A stretch of DNA of 64,000 nucleotides from Ignavibacteria bacterium. Its GTDB lineage: Bacteria; Bacteroidota; Ignavibacteria; Ch128b. The notes under the pieces were generated by a model, which had not been told where the DNA came from, made no database searches, and worked only from the letters and a program-made list of their open reading frames with translations. The translations under genes and the position numbers were made by a program. Positions 37,701 to 46,551 of this stretch are shown here, piece by piece (position 1 is the stretch's first letter; each line of letters starts with the position of its first letter). The stretch spans positions 1,225,231 to 1,289,230 of the forward strand of contig JABLYA010000001.1 in the NCBI GenBank assembly GCA_013177855.1. Reading direction: 5' to 3'.

Positions 37701-39250
37701 AATGCAATCTTTAATTCATCTGAACTCGCATCAAAGTTAATATCAATTTTTTTGTTCTGACCTTTGACAATTAGATTAAGTGTATCAATTCTGTTTTGTG
37801 AAATGCTGGAATTATGAGCTTCAAAAATCAGAAATGAATTTAAATTGTCAGGATTAAAACCTTCACCTTCAACAATTAGATGTGAATTTAATCGTCCGTT
37901 TGTTTTTAGAAATGGTTCTAAACTTAAGCTTCTTGTTTTCAAATCAATATTGTATGTAGGAATGCGACGATTAAAATTAAAAGATACTAAACCGCTAACA
38001 TCACCTTGCTGACCAAGAATATTAAAATCAGTTTTAAAGTTTAATGGTGTGCCTTCATAATTAATCTCTAACCTTAATTTGCCCAATCCAGTAAATTCTG
38101 GAATTCCATATAATGGCAACAGATTCGAAACATCTTTCATTAACAAATATGAGTCTCTTATCCTTGCCTTAATGTAAAGCTTCTCAGGATCATCAAGATT
38201 ATACAATACACCTTGAAGGTTTAATTGGGTTGAATCGATTTTAGCTGAAATATAATCAACACTTAAATTTTCGAGAGAACCGCTCGCTTCTGATTGAAGG
38301 TAAACTTTTCCTTTGAGCATGTTAACATCTGAGATTAAGGCGTGTAAATCAGAAAAGTCGAACGGCTTAGCATCAATTAGAACATTGAAATTTTTCTGTG
38401 GGAATTTTTCGAAAAGTTTTTCGTCACTTAAATCAAAATCTTTGACTTCAATTCCAATTGAAATATCAGAATTAAATGTCTTTAGTCTGAATGGATCAAT
38501 CTTCAAGGCTTTATCTTTTGCAATGAGATGTAAATCGAAATCATTAAGAGAAAAATCTTTTACATTAGAATTAAATGAAAAATTCTGAAGGTTTAGTTCA
38601 TATGAATTTCGAACAAAATTTATTCTTGCTGAGACTTCAAGATTTAAGTTTGAAAGTAAGATATCGTTATAGTTAAATGTATGATATGTCGTGTATTTGT
38701 AGAAATCAGTCGAGTCGGATTTGGTTTTAAATCTAAATTGGCAATTTGATAAGGAAATTTTTTTAAGAATTATCTCGTAATCAATTTTAGCTGATGGAGT
38801 AGTGTCTGGTGGAGAAGGATGTTTTAGAATTTTTTCAGTAATCCATTTACCATCTTTAAATTGAATTAAATTAAAATGAACATTCTCAAGGAACAATTTA
38901 TTGACAACAATTTTTTTCTGGAAAAGAGCAATTGGATTTACTGAAATATGAAGGGTCTTCGCAGAAATTAATTCTACACCTTCAATTGAATAATTCAAAT
39001 TTTTTATAGTTAAGCTGGAAATTAATGTGCCGTAAATTGATTCAATTTTAAGGTCGCCGTTTAATTCTTCCTTAGCATACTCAATGATTTTATCTCGAAG
39101 TAGATTTCTAAAGTAACTTGTTTGAGTAAAACCAATAAAAAGTAAAAACAAAATAAACAATGCAAGCAGAGTCTTCCCAATAAAGTGAAATACTTTGTAA
39201 GCTGTTGATTTATATTTTAACCTATGCTTGCTGTCTAATCTTAATTTCAA
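34745..39250 (-). CDS. tamB: TamB family envelope protein
   Basis: A 1501-residue protein: one N-terminal membrane anchor (about 24-46), a very long repetitive beta-rich region of AsmA-like character (GDLKIESIYGTLISSLTIKNLNY near 66-90), and a C-terminal DUF490/TamB domain (about 1050-1501) ending in VGLKYKVEF. TamB and related AsmA-like proteins bridge inner and outer membranes and help deliver phospholipids or barrel proteins. No TamA is adjacent; in Bacteroidota TamB often stands without it. It overlaps rfaE2 by 4 bp. Confidence 0.88.
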   Translation of the reverse strand: MKLRLDSKHRLKYKSTAYKVFHFIGKTLLALFILFLLFIGFTQTSYFRNLLRDKIIEYAKEELNGDLKIESIYGTLISSLTIKNLNYSIEGVELISAKTLHISVNPIALFQKKIVVNKLFLENVHFNLIQFKDGKWITEKILKHPSPPDTTPSAKIDYEIILKKISLSNCQFRFKTKSDSTDFYKYTTYHTFNYNDILLSNLNLEVSARINFVRNSYELNLQNFSFNSNVKDFSLNDFDLHLIAKDKALKIDPFRLKTFNSDISIGIEVKDFDLSDEKLFEKFPQKNFNVLIDAKPFDFSDLHALISDVNMLKGKVYLQSEASGSLENLSVDYISAKIDSTQLNLQGVLYNLDDPEKLYIKARIRDSYLLMKDVSNLLPLYGIPEFTGLGKLRLEINYEGTPLNFKTDFNILGQQGDVSGLVSFNFNRRIPTYNIDLKTRSLSLEPFLKTNGRLNSHLIVEGEGFNPDNLNSFLIFEAHNSSISQNRIDTLNLIVKGQNKKIDINFDASSDELKIALNGFLDFINKENPGYYVSFNGVNIDLQKNLFTKDLIGKLNFAGSLNGRGFDPDKIEGSFDLKIYESEINNQKIDQSELKLSIQHNNGYKKSIKFNSDFVDFTLSGSYNFTEVLKVIPEKIELVSQEIDKKSKMFKGDSIPEIFPVKLEKKKRETSKVKKQITEEPEFNFTYQFNFKDFKLINTFLKNFKFNLDGDLIGKVSNSNGKFVLENESTIKDFWVVDIYQSQRIKNANFKIILETSDKKASNRLSLFTNIRAEKILTSSIIENLDIDVNFASDLFGYKIQSTIDSVLFVRSEGTFDVSSPVFRASINKATIEYKKYKLTNQGPLNFSFSKDKLEFDQFILRRKKELFQIAGELGYYGKQNLRFNVSNLELYELVLNFFPNITEEIAGELSIDLSLNGVAEAPVINGSFNLENLSIGDDQLGNLIGDFNYSNKLINLSTSYIDSIYTGKDLDLKGSFPIDLSFKDVKDRINWDREFNLTLNLEDFNLQPLRAIVPIFKSIDGSLSGKVRITGTFNEPEFYGSINSKNMSFILSQNNLKYASDIKIDLNKDKIILERFELANLNTRKRGRLYTNGEVQIDKRGLKNLKITTLGNLLVLGNESKAVSPSVYGDLFIEISSPLVLEGSYNDFKIYGDVNIKETALIIPPIQSEYSSEGESFVYKYVDYSPQIDQADLAFLQAEKELKKQSKSKSGTSSGVLSKISGKIKISLKNNVSMLLIFNQELNQRLFADLRGEVIYNFSEGQTSTQGEIEVTPDSYLVFYQRFMASGKIRFERDLANPYLDVVATYSNYYVQGDTVNQKIRDVLIKLKLVGTVTELGKNLVSSTENIEVLIDGNVDRTKDASDVVAFILVGKFKDDLTAADKTGALSTWGGTFQSAASSLLGSVITNFANSILGDVLRNVEFKKVGEETKFSFEGRVKDVRFKVGGGTDVFQNFALANIQIEYPVSERLFLRLVRKQSQLQASKPTEMINEVGLKYKVEF

Positions 39251-39729
39251 TCCTGACTTCCGCTATTCTTCATTTTATTAATAATGTTAGTTGTCGAATA
39301 GTTTTCGACATAGGGAAGAGAATAAACTTTTCCACCATTTGCTTCAACAATATCTCTGCCTACAATGTTCTCGATAGACCAATCTCCACCTTTGACAAGT
39401 ACATCCGGAATAATTGCAGAAATAATTTCAAAAGGAGTGTCTTCATCAAAACTTACAACAAAATCAACTGCTTTTAGATTGGCAATGACAAAAGCTCGAT
39501 CTTCAAGTTTATTAATTGGCCTGCCTTCTCCTTTAAGTCTTCTTACTGATTCATCTGAATTCAAAGCTACAACTAAATAATCTCCTAAGGCTTTTGCTCT
39601 GTTCAAGTAATCAATGTGACCACGATGAATTATATCAAAGCAGCCGTTTGTAAAGACTAATTTTTTACCTTCAGCTTTCAATTTTTTTCTAATTTCAAGA
39701 AATTCTTCAAGGCTTAACAAAGTCTTCAT
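39247..39729 (-). CDS. rfaE2: D-glycero-beta-D-manno-heptose 1-phosphate adenylyltransferase
   Basis: A 160-residue nucleotidyltransferase: VFTNGCFDIIHRGHIDYLNRAKALGD (HxGH motif) and DVLVKGGDWSIENIVG are typical of the RfaE domain II. It makes ADP-heptose for the LPS inner core. In E. coli this is the C-terminal half of HldE; here it is a separate gene that overlaps rfaE1 by 4 bp. The genes gmhA and gmhB are not in the window. Confidence 0.93.
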   Translation of the reverse strand: MKTLLSLEEFLEIRKKLKAEGKKLVFTNGCFDIIHRGHIDYLNRAKALGDYLVVALNSDESVRRLKGEGRPINKLEDRAFVIANLKAVDFVVSFDEDTPFEIISAIIPDVLVKGGDWSIENIVGRDIVEANGGKVYSLPYVENYSTTNIINKMKNSGSQD

Positions 39730-40727
39730 TTATTTTCTCCATCATCAAGCAAAGTTTTATACAACAATTCACGATTAACGGGTACAACGCCAACTTCTTC
39801 ACAAACGAGTCCAGCTGCCAAATTTGCAATTGTTGCAGCCTCTTCGATTTGAGCGCCTGCTGCAAGTGCCATTGTTATTGTTGCAATTACAGTATCTCCT
39901 GCACCAGAAACATCAGCAACTTTTCTTGCACGAGTTGGGATTGTGTGAATATCACCATTTTTAGAAAATAAAGTCATTCCTTTTTCTCCTCGAGTAAGAA
40001 GAAGAAAATCAGGATTTAATTTTTCTTTAAGTTGTCGTCCTGCTTCGATAACTTTTTCTTCGGTGTCCAATCTAATTCCAAGTGCATTTTCTGTTTCTTT
40101 TTTGTTTGGCTTGAAAACAGTCACATTCTGATATTCAAAGAAGTTATCGAATTTTGGATCAACGGTAACTAAGATTTTGTTTTTATTTGCAAATTCAATT
40201 ACTCGTTTGATTAAATTCTTAGTTAGAACTCCCTTGTTGTAATCTTCAAGTATAATTCCATCAATCTCATTTTTCCGACTTTGAAGAAATTCGATAATTC
40301 GGTTTTCCATTTCAGGAGAAATATTTCGTTTATCTTCCTTATCAATTCTTACAACATGCTGACTGTGAGCAATTATTCTTGTTTTAACCGTTGTCGGTCT
40401 TTCTTCATCATAAAATATTCCATCCTTATCAAGATCATTTTCTTCCATTAAGGCATCAATTACAGTCCCTTCTCGATCATATCCAATTACACCAATAAGA
40501 GTAGGAATTCCTCCTAGAGACTTAATGTTCATTCCAACATTAGCCGCACCACCAAAGCGGTAAGATTCTTCTTCAACTTCAACAATTGGAACAGGCGCTT
40601 CTGGAGATATTCTCCCAACTTTCCCCCAGATGTAAACATCGAGCATCAAATCACCAATTACAAAAATTTTTTTATTGTTAAAATTTTCAAAGATTTCATC
40701 AAGCCTTTGTTTCTTAAAAATTACCAA
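39726..40727 (-). CDS. rfaE1: D-glycero-beta-D-manno-heptose-7-phosphate kinase
   Basis: A 333-residue PfkB-family sugar kinase: GDLMLDVYIWGKVGRISPEAPVPIVEVE near the start, RFGGAANVGMN, and the catalytic DVSGAGDTVIA (Asp as base). It phosphorylates heptose-7-phosphate, the first half of HldE. The start is TTG at 40727 with GGAG upstream; no ATG lies nearby in frame. It is followed without gap by rfaE2, tamB and rnr, forming an envelope/RNA operon. Confidence 0.93.
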   Translation of the reverse strand: MVIFKKQRLDEIFENFNNKKIFVIGDLMLDVYIWGKVGRISPEAPVPIVEVEEESYRFGGAANVGMNIKSLGGIPTLIGVIGYDREGTVIDALMEENDLDKDGIFYDEERPTTVKTRIIAHSQHVVRIDKEDKRNISPEMENRIIEFLQSRKNEIDGIILEDYNKGVLTKNLIKRVIEFANKNKILVTVDPKFDNFFEYQNVTVFKPNKKETENALGIRLDTEEKVIEAGRQLKEKLNPDFLLLTRGEKGMTLFSKNGDIHTIPTRARKVADVSGAGDTVIATITMALAAGAQIEEAATIANLAAGLVCEEVGVVPVNRELLYKTLLDDGENK

Positions 40728-40768
40728 TGTGAACTCCTTTTTTAATAGTTTGACAATGGTTTTCTACA

Positions 40769-40776
40769 CAAATTTA
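40769..40776 (-). promoter_or_regulatory. Candidate -7 element TAAATTTG for rfaE1-tamB-rnr
   Basis: TAAATTTG on the minus strand, 42 bases before the TTG start of rfaE1. Same octamer as before rpsF and the 65-residue gene. No clear -33 element seen. Confidence 0.4.
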
Positions 40777-40877
40777 AAGTTAAAATTTTGTTTTTGCGTA
40801 TTGAGTATATGCTCGAAAGTCTTTTTATACAACATTAAAATTTTTACCTCTCTGACTAATTAAGTTTCAATTCAATC

Positions 40878-42632
40878 TTACAAAACTTTAATTACTCTCG
40901 AAACCGGATAAATTAACCATTGCTTATCGAAATACGGTGAGCGACGGTAGAAAAACTCTAATCTTAGTTCAGGACTATTGGCAAAGGTAGAATCAGATTT
41001 CAATTTGTCTTCAAATTCTTTTCGCAAAGTTTCATTTGAGTTATACATTTCTTCAGCTAATTTTTCCATAACATAATCTTCATAATATTCTTTTCTCTCA
41101 AAAATAGAATTGAAAAATCCCCACGAAACAAAAGAATCACCAGATTTTGGTTCAAGCAAATGCATAATGACTTTAATTGTTCTCTGATTGACGGGAATTA
41201 AATAGTCACCTTTTTCAGCATTTATTGTATCAATAAAAATCTCATATCTGGTTGTTATCATTACTCTGCCTTCATATGGCCGCTTTTGCCAGGTAGTATT
41301 TTCATCGAAGCGGTATTTTTCTACGACAAACTTTTTTGAAGATTTTAGAACCTCATATTTTACACCGTGCAAAGTCAAAATTTCAATTATATGAGAATAC
41401 GCTCTCGGAATCAGATAAAACTCAGGAGCCTTAACAGAATCAACTACAACTGGTTTATTGTAAAGCGGTATTTCAATTTCAAATTTCTCACCAGTATAGA
41501 CTATTTTCTCTTTCCCTGAAATTATGCTCGGCACTTTCTTGTATTTAATTCCTTTGAAAATGAAAGGAACAAATTCGTTTGATGATTGAAATTTTATTGG
41601 TAAATATTTTTTCTGATTTGCCAGCTCATCAATTGTTTTCTTTTCAGTTTGATTAATTAAATCAACGAGTTTTTTCCCTGTTTGATTTGCTTTACGAATT
41701 ACAGCATCGAGCATCGTCAATGTTGCAAAAACTCTTGTTTTGTAATCTTTGAGCATATGGGTTTCAATTAAAAGCGCAACTCGATTCTGAATTGCAACAT
41801 AACCAGTTGAAAGTCTTGGCGAAGTTACTCCATCAACAATTCCATTTTTAATTTCATCGCCTCTGAACCATACATAAGGAGCAATTAGATAACCATTTCT
41901 TTGAACTTCATTTTCAATGAATGGGATAAACTCATTCTTAATCCAGTTGCCAAGCTCAGGATGAACATTCCCATATCGTTCGCAGGAATAAGTAATTTCA
42001 TATTGGTAATCCGCTCCATCGGTCACATGGCAATCGATAAAAATATGTGGTAACCATTGATTGAAGAATTTCAGCCAGGCTTTCATTTCAGGTGAATCAG
42101 CTTTCATATAATCACGATTAAGATTCAAATTTTGAGCGTTTGTTCTCCAGCCCATTTCCTTCGGTCCATTTTGATTAATTCGATTATAAGGACTAAACCT
42201 TTCATGTCCATCAACATTAAAAATCGGCATCACAATCAATATGGCGTTATCAATATAACTTTCTTTTTCTTTTGTGATTAAAATCTCTCTCAACAAAATC
42301 ATCGATGCATCTTTACCATCTATTTCACCCGAATGAATACCATTTTGAATAAGTATAATTGGTTTGTTTGTTTTTCTTGCAAGTTCAGGCTTAAAAGCTC
42401 TGTCTTTCGAAACAATTAAAACATATATATCTCTTCCTTCAGCAGATTTACCAATCGAGAACATTTTCACAAATGGCGAATGTTTTTCGAATTTTCTAAA
42501 ATATTCCATAGTCTCTATGTATCGTGGTGTCTCAAGATAATTTGATTTTTCAAAATGCGTTTGCCAGTAATCACTTTGTTGAGAAAGTAAGTTTTTAAAA
42601 AGAATGAGCAAGATAAATAAGACGAATTTCAT
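40878..42632 (-). CDS. M14 family zinc carboxypeptidase, secreted
   Basis: About 584 residues. Signal peptide (1-17). Zinc ligands H100 and E103 in IHSGEIDGKDAS, H202 in IDCHVTDG, and the catalytic Glu E290 in LLIETHM, with arginine-rich NLNRDYMK between, fit the M14 carboxypeptidase A fold. It removes C-terminal residues from peptides or cell-wall fragments outside the cytoplasm. The start at 42632 is chosen because AGGAGA is 5 bases upstream; ATGs at 42644 and 42647 lie within that ribosome site. The C-terminal 200 residues are beta-rich with no known motif. Single gene. Confidence 0.85.
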   Translation of the reverse strand: MKFVLFILLILFKNLLSQQSDYWQTHFEKSNYLETPRYIETMEYFRKFEKHSPFVKMFSIGKSAEGRDIYVLIVSKDRAFKPELARKTNKPIILIQNGIHSGEIDGKDASMILLREILITKEKESYIDNAILIVMPIFNVDGHERFSPYNRINQNGPKEMGWRTNAQNLNLNRDYMKADSPEMKAWLKFFNQWLPHIFIDCHVTDGADYQYEITYSCERYGNVHPELGNWIKNEFIPFIENEVQRNGYLIAPYVWFRGDEIKNGIVDGVTSPRLSTGYVAIQNRVALLIETHMLKDYKTRVFATLTMLDAVIRKANQTGKKLVDLINQTEKKTIDELANQKKYLPIKFQSSNEFVPFIFKGIKYKKVPSIISGKEKIVYTGEKFEIEIPLYNKPVVVDSVKAPEFYLIPRAYSHIIEILTLHGVKYEVLKSSKKFVVEKYRFDENTTWQKRPYEGRVMITTRYEIFIDTINAEKGDYLIPVNQRTIKVIMHLLEPKSGDSFVSWGFFNSIFERKEYYEDYVMEKLAEEMYNSNETLRKEFEDKLKSDSTFANSPELRLEFFYRRSPYFDKQWLIYPVSRVIKVL

Positions 42633-42647
42633 AAGTCTCCTCATCAT

Positions 42648-42945
42648 TTTTTAGAAATTATTTCCAGGTGTGAAAATAAAAAATCTGAATTGTAATGAGA
42701 TGCGGAAAGATACATTTGAATGTTTATATACTAGTCAATTAAACTAAAATTTGTTCTTGAAATTTTTTCAATATCAGAATTATAATCTCGTAAAACTCAA
42801 CTAACACAGCAATCAAATCAAAAAAATTATTGATTGATTCATTCTAAACAGAAAAGGATAAATCAAAAATGTATGCTAATAAAGTTCATTAATATTTAGA
42901 AATCTAGATTGCTCTATTTAATCTTTAAGGTGGATTATAGATTAA
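42648..42945. other. Intergenic, AT-rich, no feature resolved
   Basis: About 300 bases between rlmB and the M14 peptidase. A near-match to TAnnTTTG (TATCTTTC, minus strand, about 42711-42718) could be a promoter for the peptidase. I see no ORF, RNA or repeat. Confidence 0.4.
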
Positions 42946-43716
42946 CTATTCTTCCGCTTTTACTTCTTTTAATTCAGATTTATTAACCATACTTTTTTGT
43001 CTTCTGATTTCATAGAGAAACATACCACAGGCAACAGAGACATTCAGAGATTCAACTTTTCCAAACAATGGTATCTTAACAAGGAAATCACATTTTTCTT
43101 CAGTTAATCTTCTCATTCCTTGCCCTTCCTGACCAAATACTAAAACCAGCGGAATATTGAAATCAAACTCAGTCAATACTTTATCAGCTTTTGATGAGGT
43201 TCCAACTATCCACAATCCTTTTGACTTCAATTCATCAATTGTCTGCGAGACATTTGTAATCTTTGCAATTGGCATATGTTCAATTGCACCAGCTGATGCT
43301 TTTACTGTATCTTGATTGATACTTGCGCTTCTATCTTTTGGCAGGATTATTCCATGAACACCCATGCACTCAGCTGTACGAATCAATGCACCAAGATTTC
43401 TTGGATCCTGAATGTTTTCCAGAAGAAGTATGAATGGTTTTTCGTTTCTTTCTTCAGCAACTTTCAAAATATCGTCAATATCGTTGTATTCTCTTTCGCC
43501 GACGAGTGCAGCTACACCTTGTGTTGCTGTGCTTGGAGTTAATTCTCGAAATTTTTGTTTACTAAGAATTACGACTTTGGCTTTTCTCTTTTTTGCAAGA
43601 AATTTAATCTGACTAATATGATTTCCTCTTGCACCAAAAAGGATATAAACTTTCTCAACAAAATTTTTTGATTTCAACGCTTCTAAAACTGGCTGACGAC
43701 CTACTATTAATGGCAT
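42946..43716 (-). CDS. rlmB: 23S rRNA (guanosine-2'-O-)-methyltransferase RlmB-like
   Basis: A 256-residue SPOUT methyltransferase with an N-terminal substrate-binding domain (about 1-85; VGRQPVLEALKS) and the SpoU knot motifs NIQDPRNLGALIRTAECMG, LVFGQEGQGMRR and IPLFGKVESLNVSVACGMFLYE. RlmB methylates G2251 of 23S rRNA. TrmH-type tRNA methylase is the alternative, but the N-terminal domain favours RlmB. A short Lys/Glu tail follows. Unlinked to neighbours by spacing (over 220 bp from lgt). Confidence 0.88.
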   Translation of the reverse strand: MPLIVGRQPVLEALKSKNFVEKVYILFGARGNHISQIKFLAKKRKAKVVILSKQKFRELTPSTATQGVAALVGEREYNDIDDILKVAEERNEKPFILLLENIQDPRNLGALIRTAECMGVHGIILPKDRSASINQDTVKASAGAIEHMPIAKITNVSQTIDELKSKGLWIVGTSSKADKVLTEFDFNIPLVLVFGQEGQGMRRLTEEKCDFLVKIPLFGKVESLNVSVACGMFLYEIRRQKSMVNKSELKEVKAEE

Positions 43717-43939
43717 CTTTCTATCCTTGCATTTTTGTTTGACCTAAATCTTTAATACTAAAACTCTTTTTCTCTTTCTGAATAAATTTAATATTGAATC
43801 AAAAACTTCGATCGATCCAATTTTAATTTTTAAGACAATTACAAATACTATTTGATTTAATTAAGGTTACTCCCAGAAACCTTAGACTATTGGAGAACAC
43901 CTCAACTCTCTTACTCTCTAATTCAATAGAGCCTGCAAT

Positions 43940-44797
43940 TTATTTTCTCTTCTTTGGTTCATATTTGATTTGTTTGGGATCAAATTGAACCAGACCAGGA
44001 TTTTTCTTCAGATAAAAAATTCCAACAATTCCCGCAGCAACAAGAATGATAGATATTAATTGAGCTTCAGAAAGACCAAAAAGAATTCTTGGATTAATTC
44101 TAATAAATTCCACTAAAAATCTTGCGCTTCCATGCAAAATTAAGAACCACATAAAAATTTTACCATTCACATCTGTTTTCTTTCTCATATTCCATAAAAT
44201 CAAGAAAATTATCACACCAAGTAAAAACTCATAAATTGGCGTAGGATGCAAGGGAGTATTATCAGGCACAATTCCATTTGGATAATTTTTTGCAATCTCT
44301 GTTCCTCTGAAAGCATAACTTGGAGGATAAGTTCCTTTTGAGTAATCCACACCCCATGGAAGGTTAGTTGGGATTCCATAATCTCCATCACCTGAGAGAT
44401 GGCAGCCAATTCTGCCAATACCATAGCCGAGAGCAAGAGCAGGAGCGGCAGCATCACCAAGAACAAGGAAAGGAAGATTTCGTCTTCTCGAATTAATATA
44501 AACTACAATTAACGCGACTAAAAATCCGCCGTACCAAACAAGCCCTCCAGGTGAAAAAGCCTCACCAATTGGATTCTGTAAAAATGCATCCCACTCATCA
44601 AACAAATGAAAAAGTTTTGCTCCAATGATACCAAAAATCAATGCGAATAAAGTTACTTCAGAAGCAAGGTCGGGATGAATACCTTTCCTTTTGAATTCAA
44701 TTGTCAGAATATAACTCGCAACTAAAAACGCAATTCCTAACATTAAACCGTAACTATAAACCGTTAAAGGACCTATCTTAAAGAGTTCTGGGCACAT
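43940..44797 (-). CDS. lgt: Prolipoprotein diacylglyceryl transferase
   Basis: A 285-residue inner-membrane enzyme with about seven helices. It shows VYSYGLMLGIAF, GGLVWYGGFL, the Lgt signature in the variant form GRIGCHLSGDGDYG, and GSARFLVEFIR. Lgt attaches diacylglycerol to the lipobox Cys of lipoproteins, such as the one at 28318. The signature has Cys-His-Leu-Ser-Gly where many enzymes have Asn-Phe-Ile-Asn-Gly; this variant is common in related phyla. It is followed by a basic C-terminus (KRK). Spacing to the upstream unknown gene is 4 bp. Confidence 0.93.
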   Translation of the reverse strand: MCPELFKIGPLTVYSYGLMLGIAFLVASYILTIEFKRKGIHPDLASEVTLFALIFGIIGAKLFHLFDEWDAFLQNPIGEAFSPGGLVWYGGFLVALIVVYINSRRRNLPFLVLGDAAAPALALGYGIGRIGCHLSGDGDYGIPTNLPWGVDYSKGTYPPSYAFRGTEIAKNYPNGIVPDNTPLHPTPIYEFLLGVIIFLILWNMRKKTDVNGKIFMWFLILHGSARFLVEFIRINPRILFGLSEAQLISIILVAAGIVGIFYLKKNPGLVQFDPKQIKYEPKKRK

Positions 44798-44801
44798 AAG
44801 T

Positions 44802-45257
44802 TCATCCTAAAAATTGAACAAATTTTCTGTTCGTTTTTTTATCAGGGAATTCTTTTTTTAATTGAATTATTCCTTTAAATGGATCAATAGTAAAATGGAA
44901 AACATTTTCTTCTCCGCTTGCTCTTCTGAAATGAAAAACATAATCACCTGCTAAATCTCCAAATTCAATTCTTGCTCGTGCTTTACCCAGACCAGGGAAT
45001 GATTGATTTTCTGTATTCAAACCTTTTAATGTTATGAAGAATTCAGTTTTCTTTTTCACAACTTCATAATCTATGGTATAACTAAAAAATGCAAATTCAC
45101 GAAAACTAAAAACATCAATAATAAAAACAGGTTTTGAATTATTTTTTGAGATTTCAAAAGATGGTTTAATTTGAAATTCTATTTTTTCAATCCAGCCTTT
45201 TTCTTTATTAAAATGAGGCTGTTCCTTTTCAGGAACATAATATTTCTGTTTTGCCAT
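44802..45257 (-). CDS. Protein of unknown function between hisS and lgt
   Basis: A 151-residue, soluble, charged protein rich in beta-strand and Lys/Phe (FIIDVFSFREFAFFSYTIDYEVV, GDYVFHFRRASGEENVFHFTIDPFKG). No Cys, no signal peptide and no membrane helix. I do not recognise a family. Spacing to hisS (2 bp) and lgt (4 bp) is tight, so it is co-expressed with them; this does not say what it does. A ribosome- or envelope-related role is only conjecture. Confidence 0.7.
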   Translation of the reverse strand: MAKQKYYVPEKEQPHFNKEKGWIEKIEFQIKPSFEISKNNSKPVFIIDVFSFREFAFFSYTIDYEVVKKKTEFFITLKGLNTENQSFPGLGKARARIEFGDLAGDYVFHFRRASGEENVFHFTIDPFKGIIQLKKEFPDKKTNRKFVQFLG

Positions 45258-45259
45258 CT

Positions 45260-46519
45260 TTATTTGTTATTCAATTTATTTCTAAGATAATCACACAGGT
45301 CATTCAAAAAAATTATTTCCTGATCTCCAGTCGATAAATTTTTGACAACAATTTTTTCATTTGCAAGTTCTTCTTCACCAAGAATTAAAGCAAATTTTGC
45401 ATTAGATCGATTAGCTTCTCGCAACTGAGCTTTCATGCTTCGATCGAGCATATCAGTTTCACAGCTAAAATCATTTTTTCTAAGTTCAGATAGAATTTGA
45501 AATGCTTTCACCTTAAATTCAGGTTTTTGAATTACAACGAAAGCATCCAGTTCGTACTTAATTGGTTGTTCATATTTTTCTGAAGCAAGTAAAATTCTTT
45601 CGATTCCACAAGCCCAGCCAACTCCTGGAGTTGGTTTACCTCCAAGTTGTTCAACAAGTAAATCATATCTTCCACCACCGCAAATTGCATTTTGAGCACC
45701 GAGATCGCTTGATGTAATTTCAAACGCTGTTTTTGTGTAATAATCAAGTCCCCGAACTAAATAAGGATTTTCAACGAACTTAATCTGATTCTGGATAAGG
45801 AATTCTTTCAAACCTTCGTAATGCGATTTACACTCGTCACATAGATTATCTAATATTGAAGGAGCGCTCTTCTTTAATTCAATATCTCTTTCATCTTTTG
45901 AATCAAGTATTCGTAAAGGATTCTTTTTTAATCGTATCTGGCTGTCTTCTGAAAGTTTATCCTTTAATGGTTCGAAGTATTCTACAAGTTTCTTAATAAA
46001 ATTTGGACGGCAGTTTTGACATCCGACACTATTTAGCTGAAGCTCAAGATTTTGAACATTTAGCTTTGAAAGCAAATCAATGGCTAAAACTATTAGTTCA
46101 CCATCGGCGGTATAATTTTTCACGCCGAAAATTTCCGCTCCGATTTGATGAAACTGTCTCAATCTTCCTGATTGCGGCCTTTCCTGTCGAAACATTGGTG
46201 AGATGTAATAAAATTTATTAACTGGCCTAAGTTCACCCAGATTATGTTGAACAAATGCGCGAACCACAGCTGCTGTCATCTCGGGTTTAAGAGTTAGACT
46301 GACATTGCTTTTATCTTTAAATGTGTACATCTCTTTACCAACAATATCAGTCTCACTTCCAATGCTTCGAGCAAAGAGACCAGTTTCTTCAAAGATTGGA
46401 GTGCGGATCTCTGTGAAGTTGTAATTTTTCATCAATTGATGTGTAACTCTTTCGAGTCTCTGCCATCGAAAAATCTCCGGCAGAAAAATATCTTTTGTAC
46501 CGCGGATTGATTTAAACAA
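45260..46519 (-). CDS. hisS: Histidyl-tRNA synthetase
   Basis: A 419-residue class II synthetase. It begins FKSIRGTKDIFLPEIF, has motif 2 around YYISPMFRQERPQSGRLRQFHQIGAEIFG, the His-specific VRGLDYYTKTAFEI, motif 3 GVGWACGIERIL, and an anticodon-binding C-terminal domain. The only start between the in-frame TAG upstream and the conserved IRGTKD is a TTG at 46519. It charges tRNA-His. It starts a tight hisS-unknown-lgt group. Confidence 0.96.
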   Translation of the reverse strand: MFKSIRGTKDIFLPEIFRWQRLERVTHQLMKNYNFTEIRTPIFEETGLFARSIGSETDIVGKEMYTFKDKSNVSLTLKPEMTAAVVRAFVQHNLGELRPVNKFYYISPMFRQERPQSGRLRQFHQIGAEIFGVKNYTADGELIVLAIDLLSKLNVQNLELQLNSVGCQNCRPNFIKKLVEYFEPLKDKLSEDSQIRLKKNPLRILDSKDERDIELKKSAPSILDNLCDECKSHYEGLKEFLIQNQIKFVENPYLVRGLDYYTKTAFEITSSDLGAQNAICGGGRYDLLVEQLGGKPTPGVGWACGIERILLASEKYEQPIKYELDAFVVIQKPEFKVKAFQILSELRKNDFSCETDMLDRSMKAQLREANRSNAKFALILGEEELANEKIVVKNLSTGDQEIIFLNDLCDYLRNKLNNK

Positions 46520-46551
46520 TTTTACCCACTAAAATTTATTTGTGAATTCGA

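Noticed and set aside
42648-42945. Small RNA or hidden ORF between rlmB and the M14 gene
   Set aside because: No strong hairpin, start with ribosome site or conserved pattern was visible.
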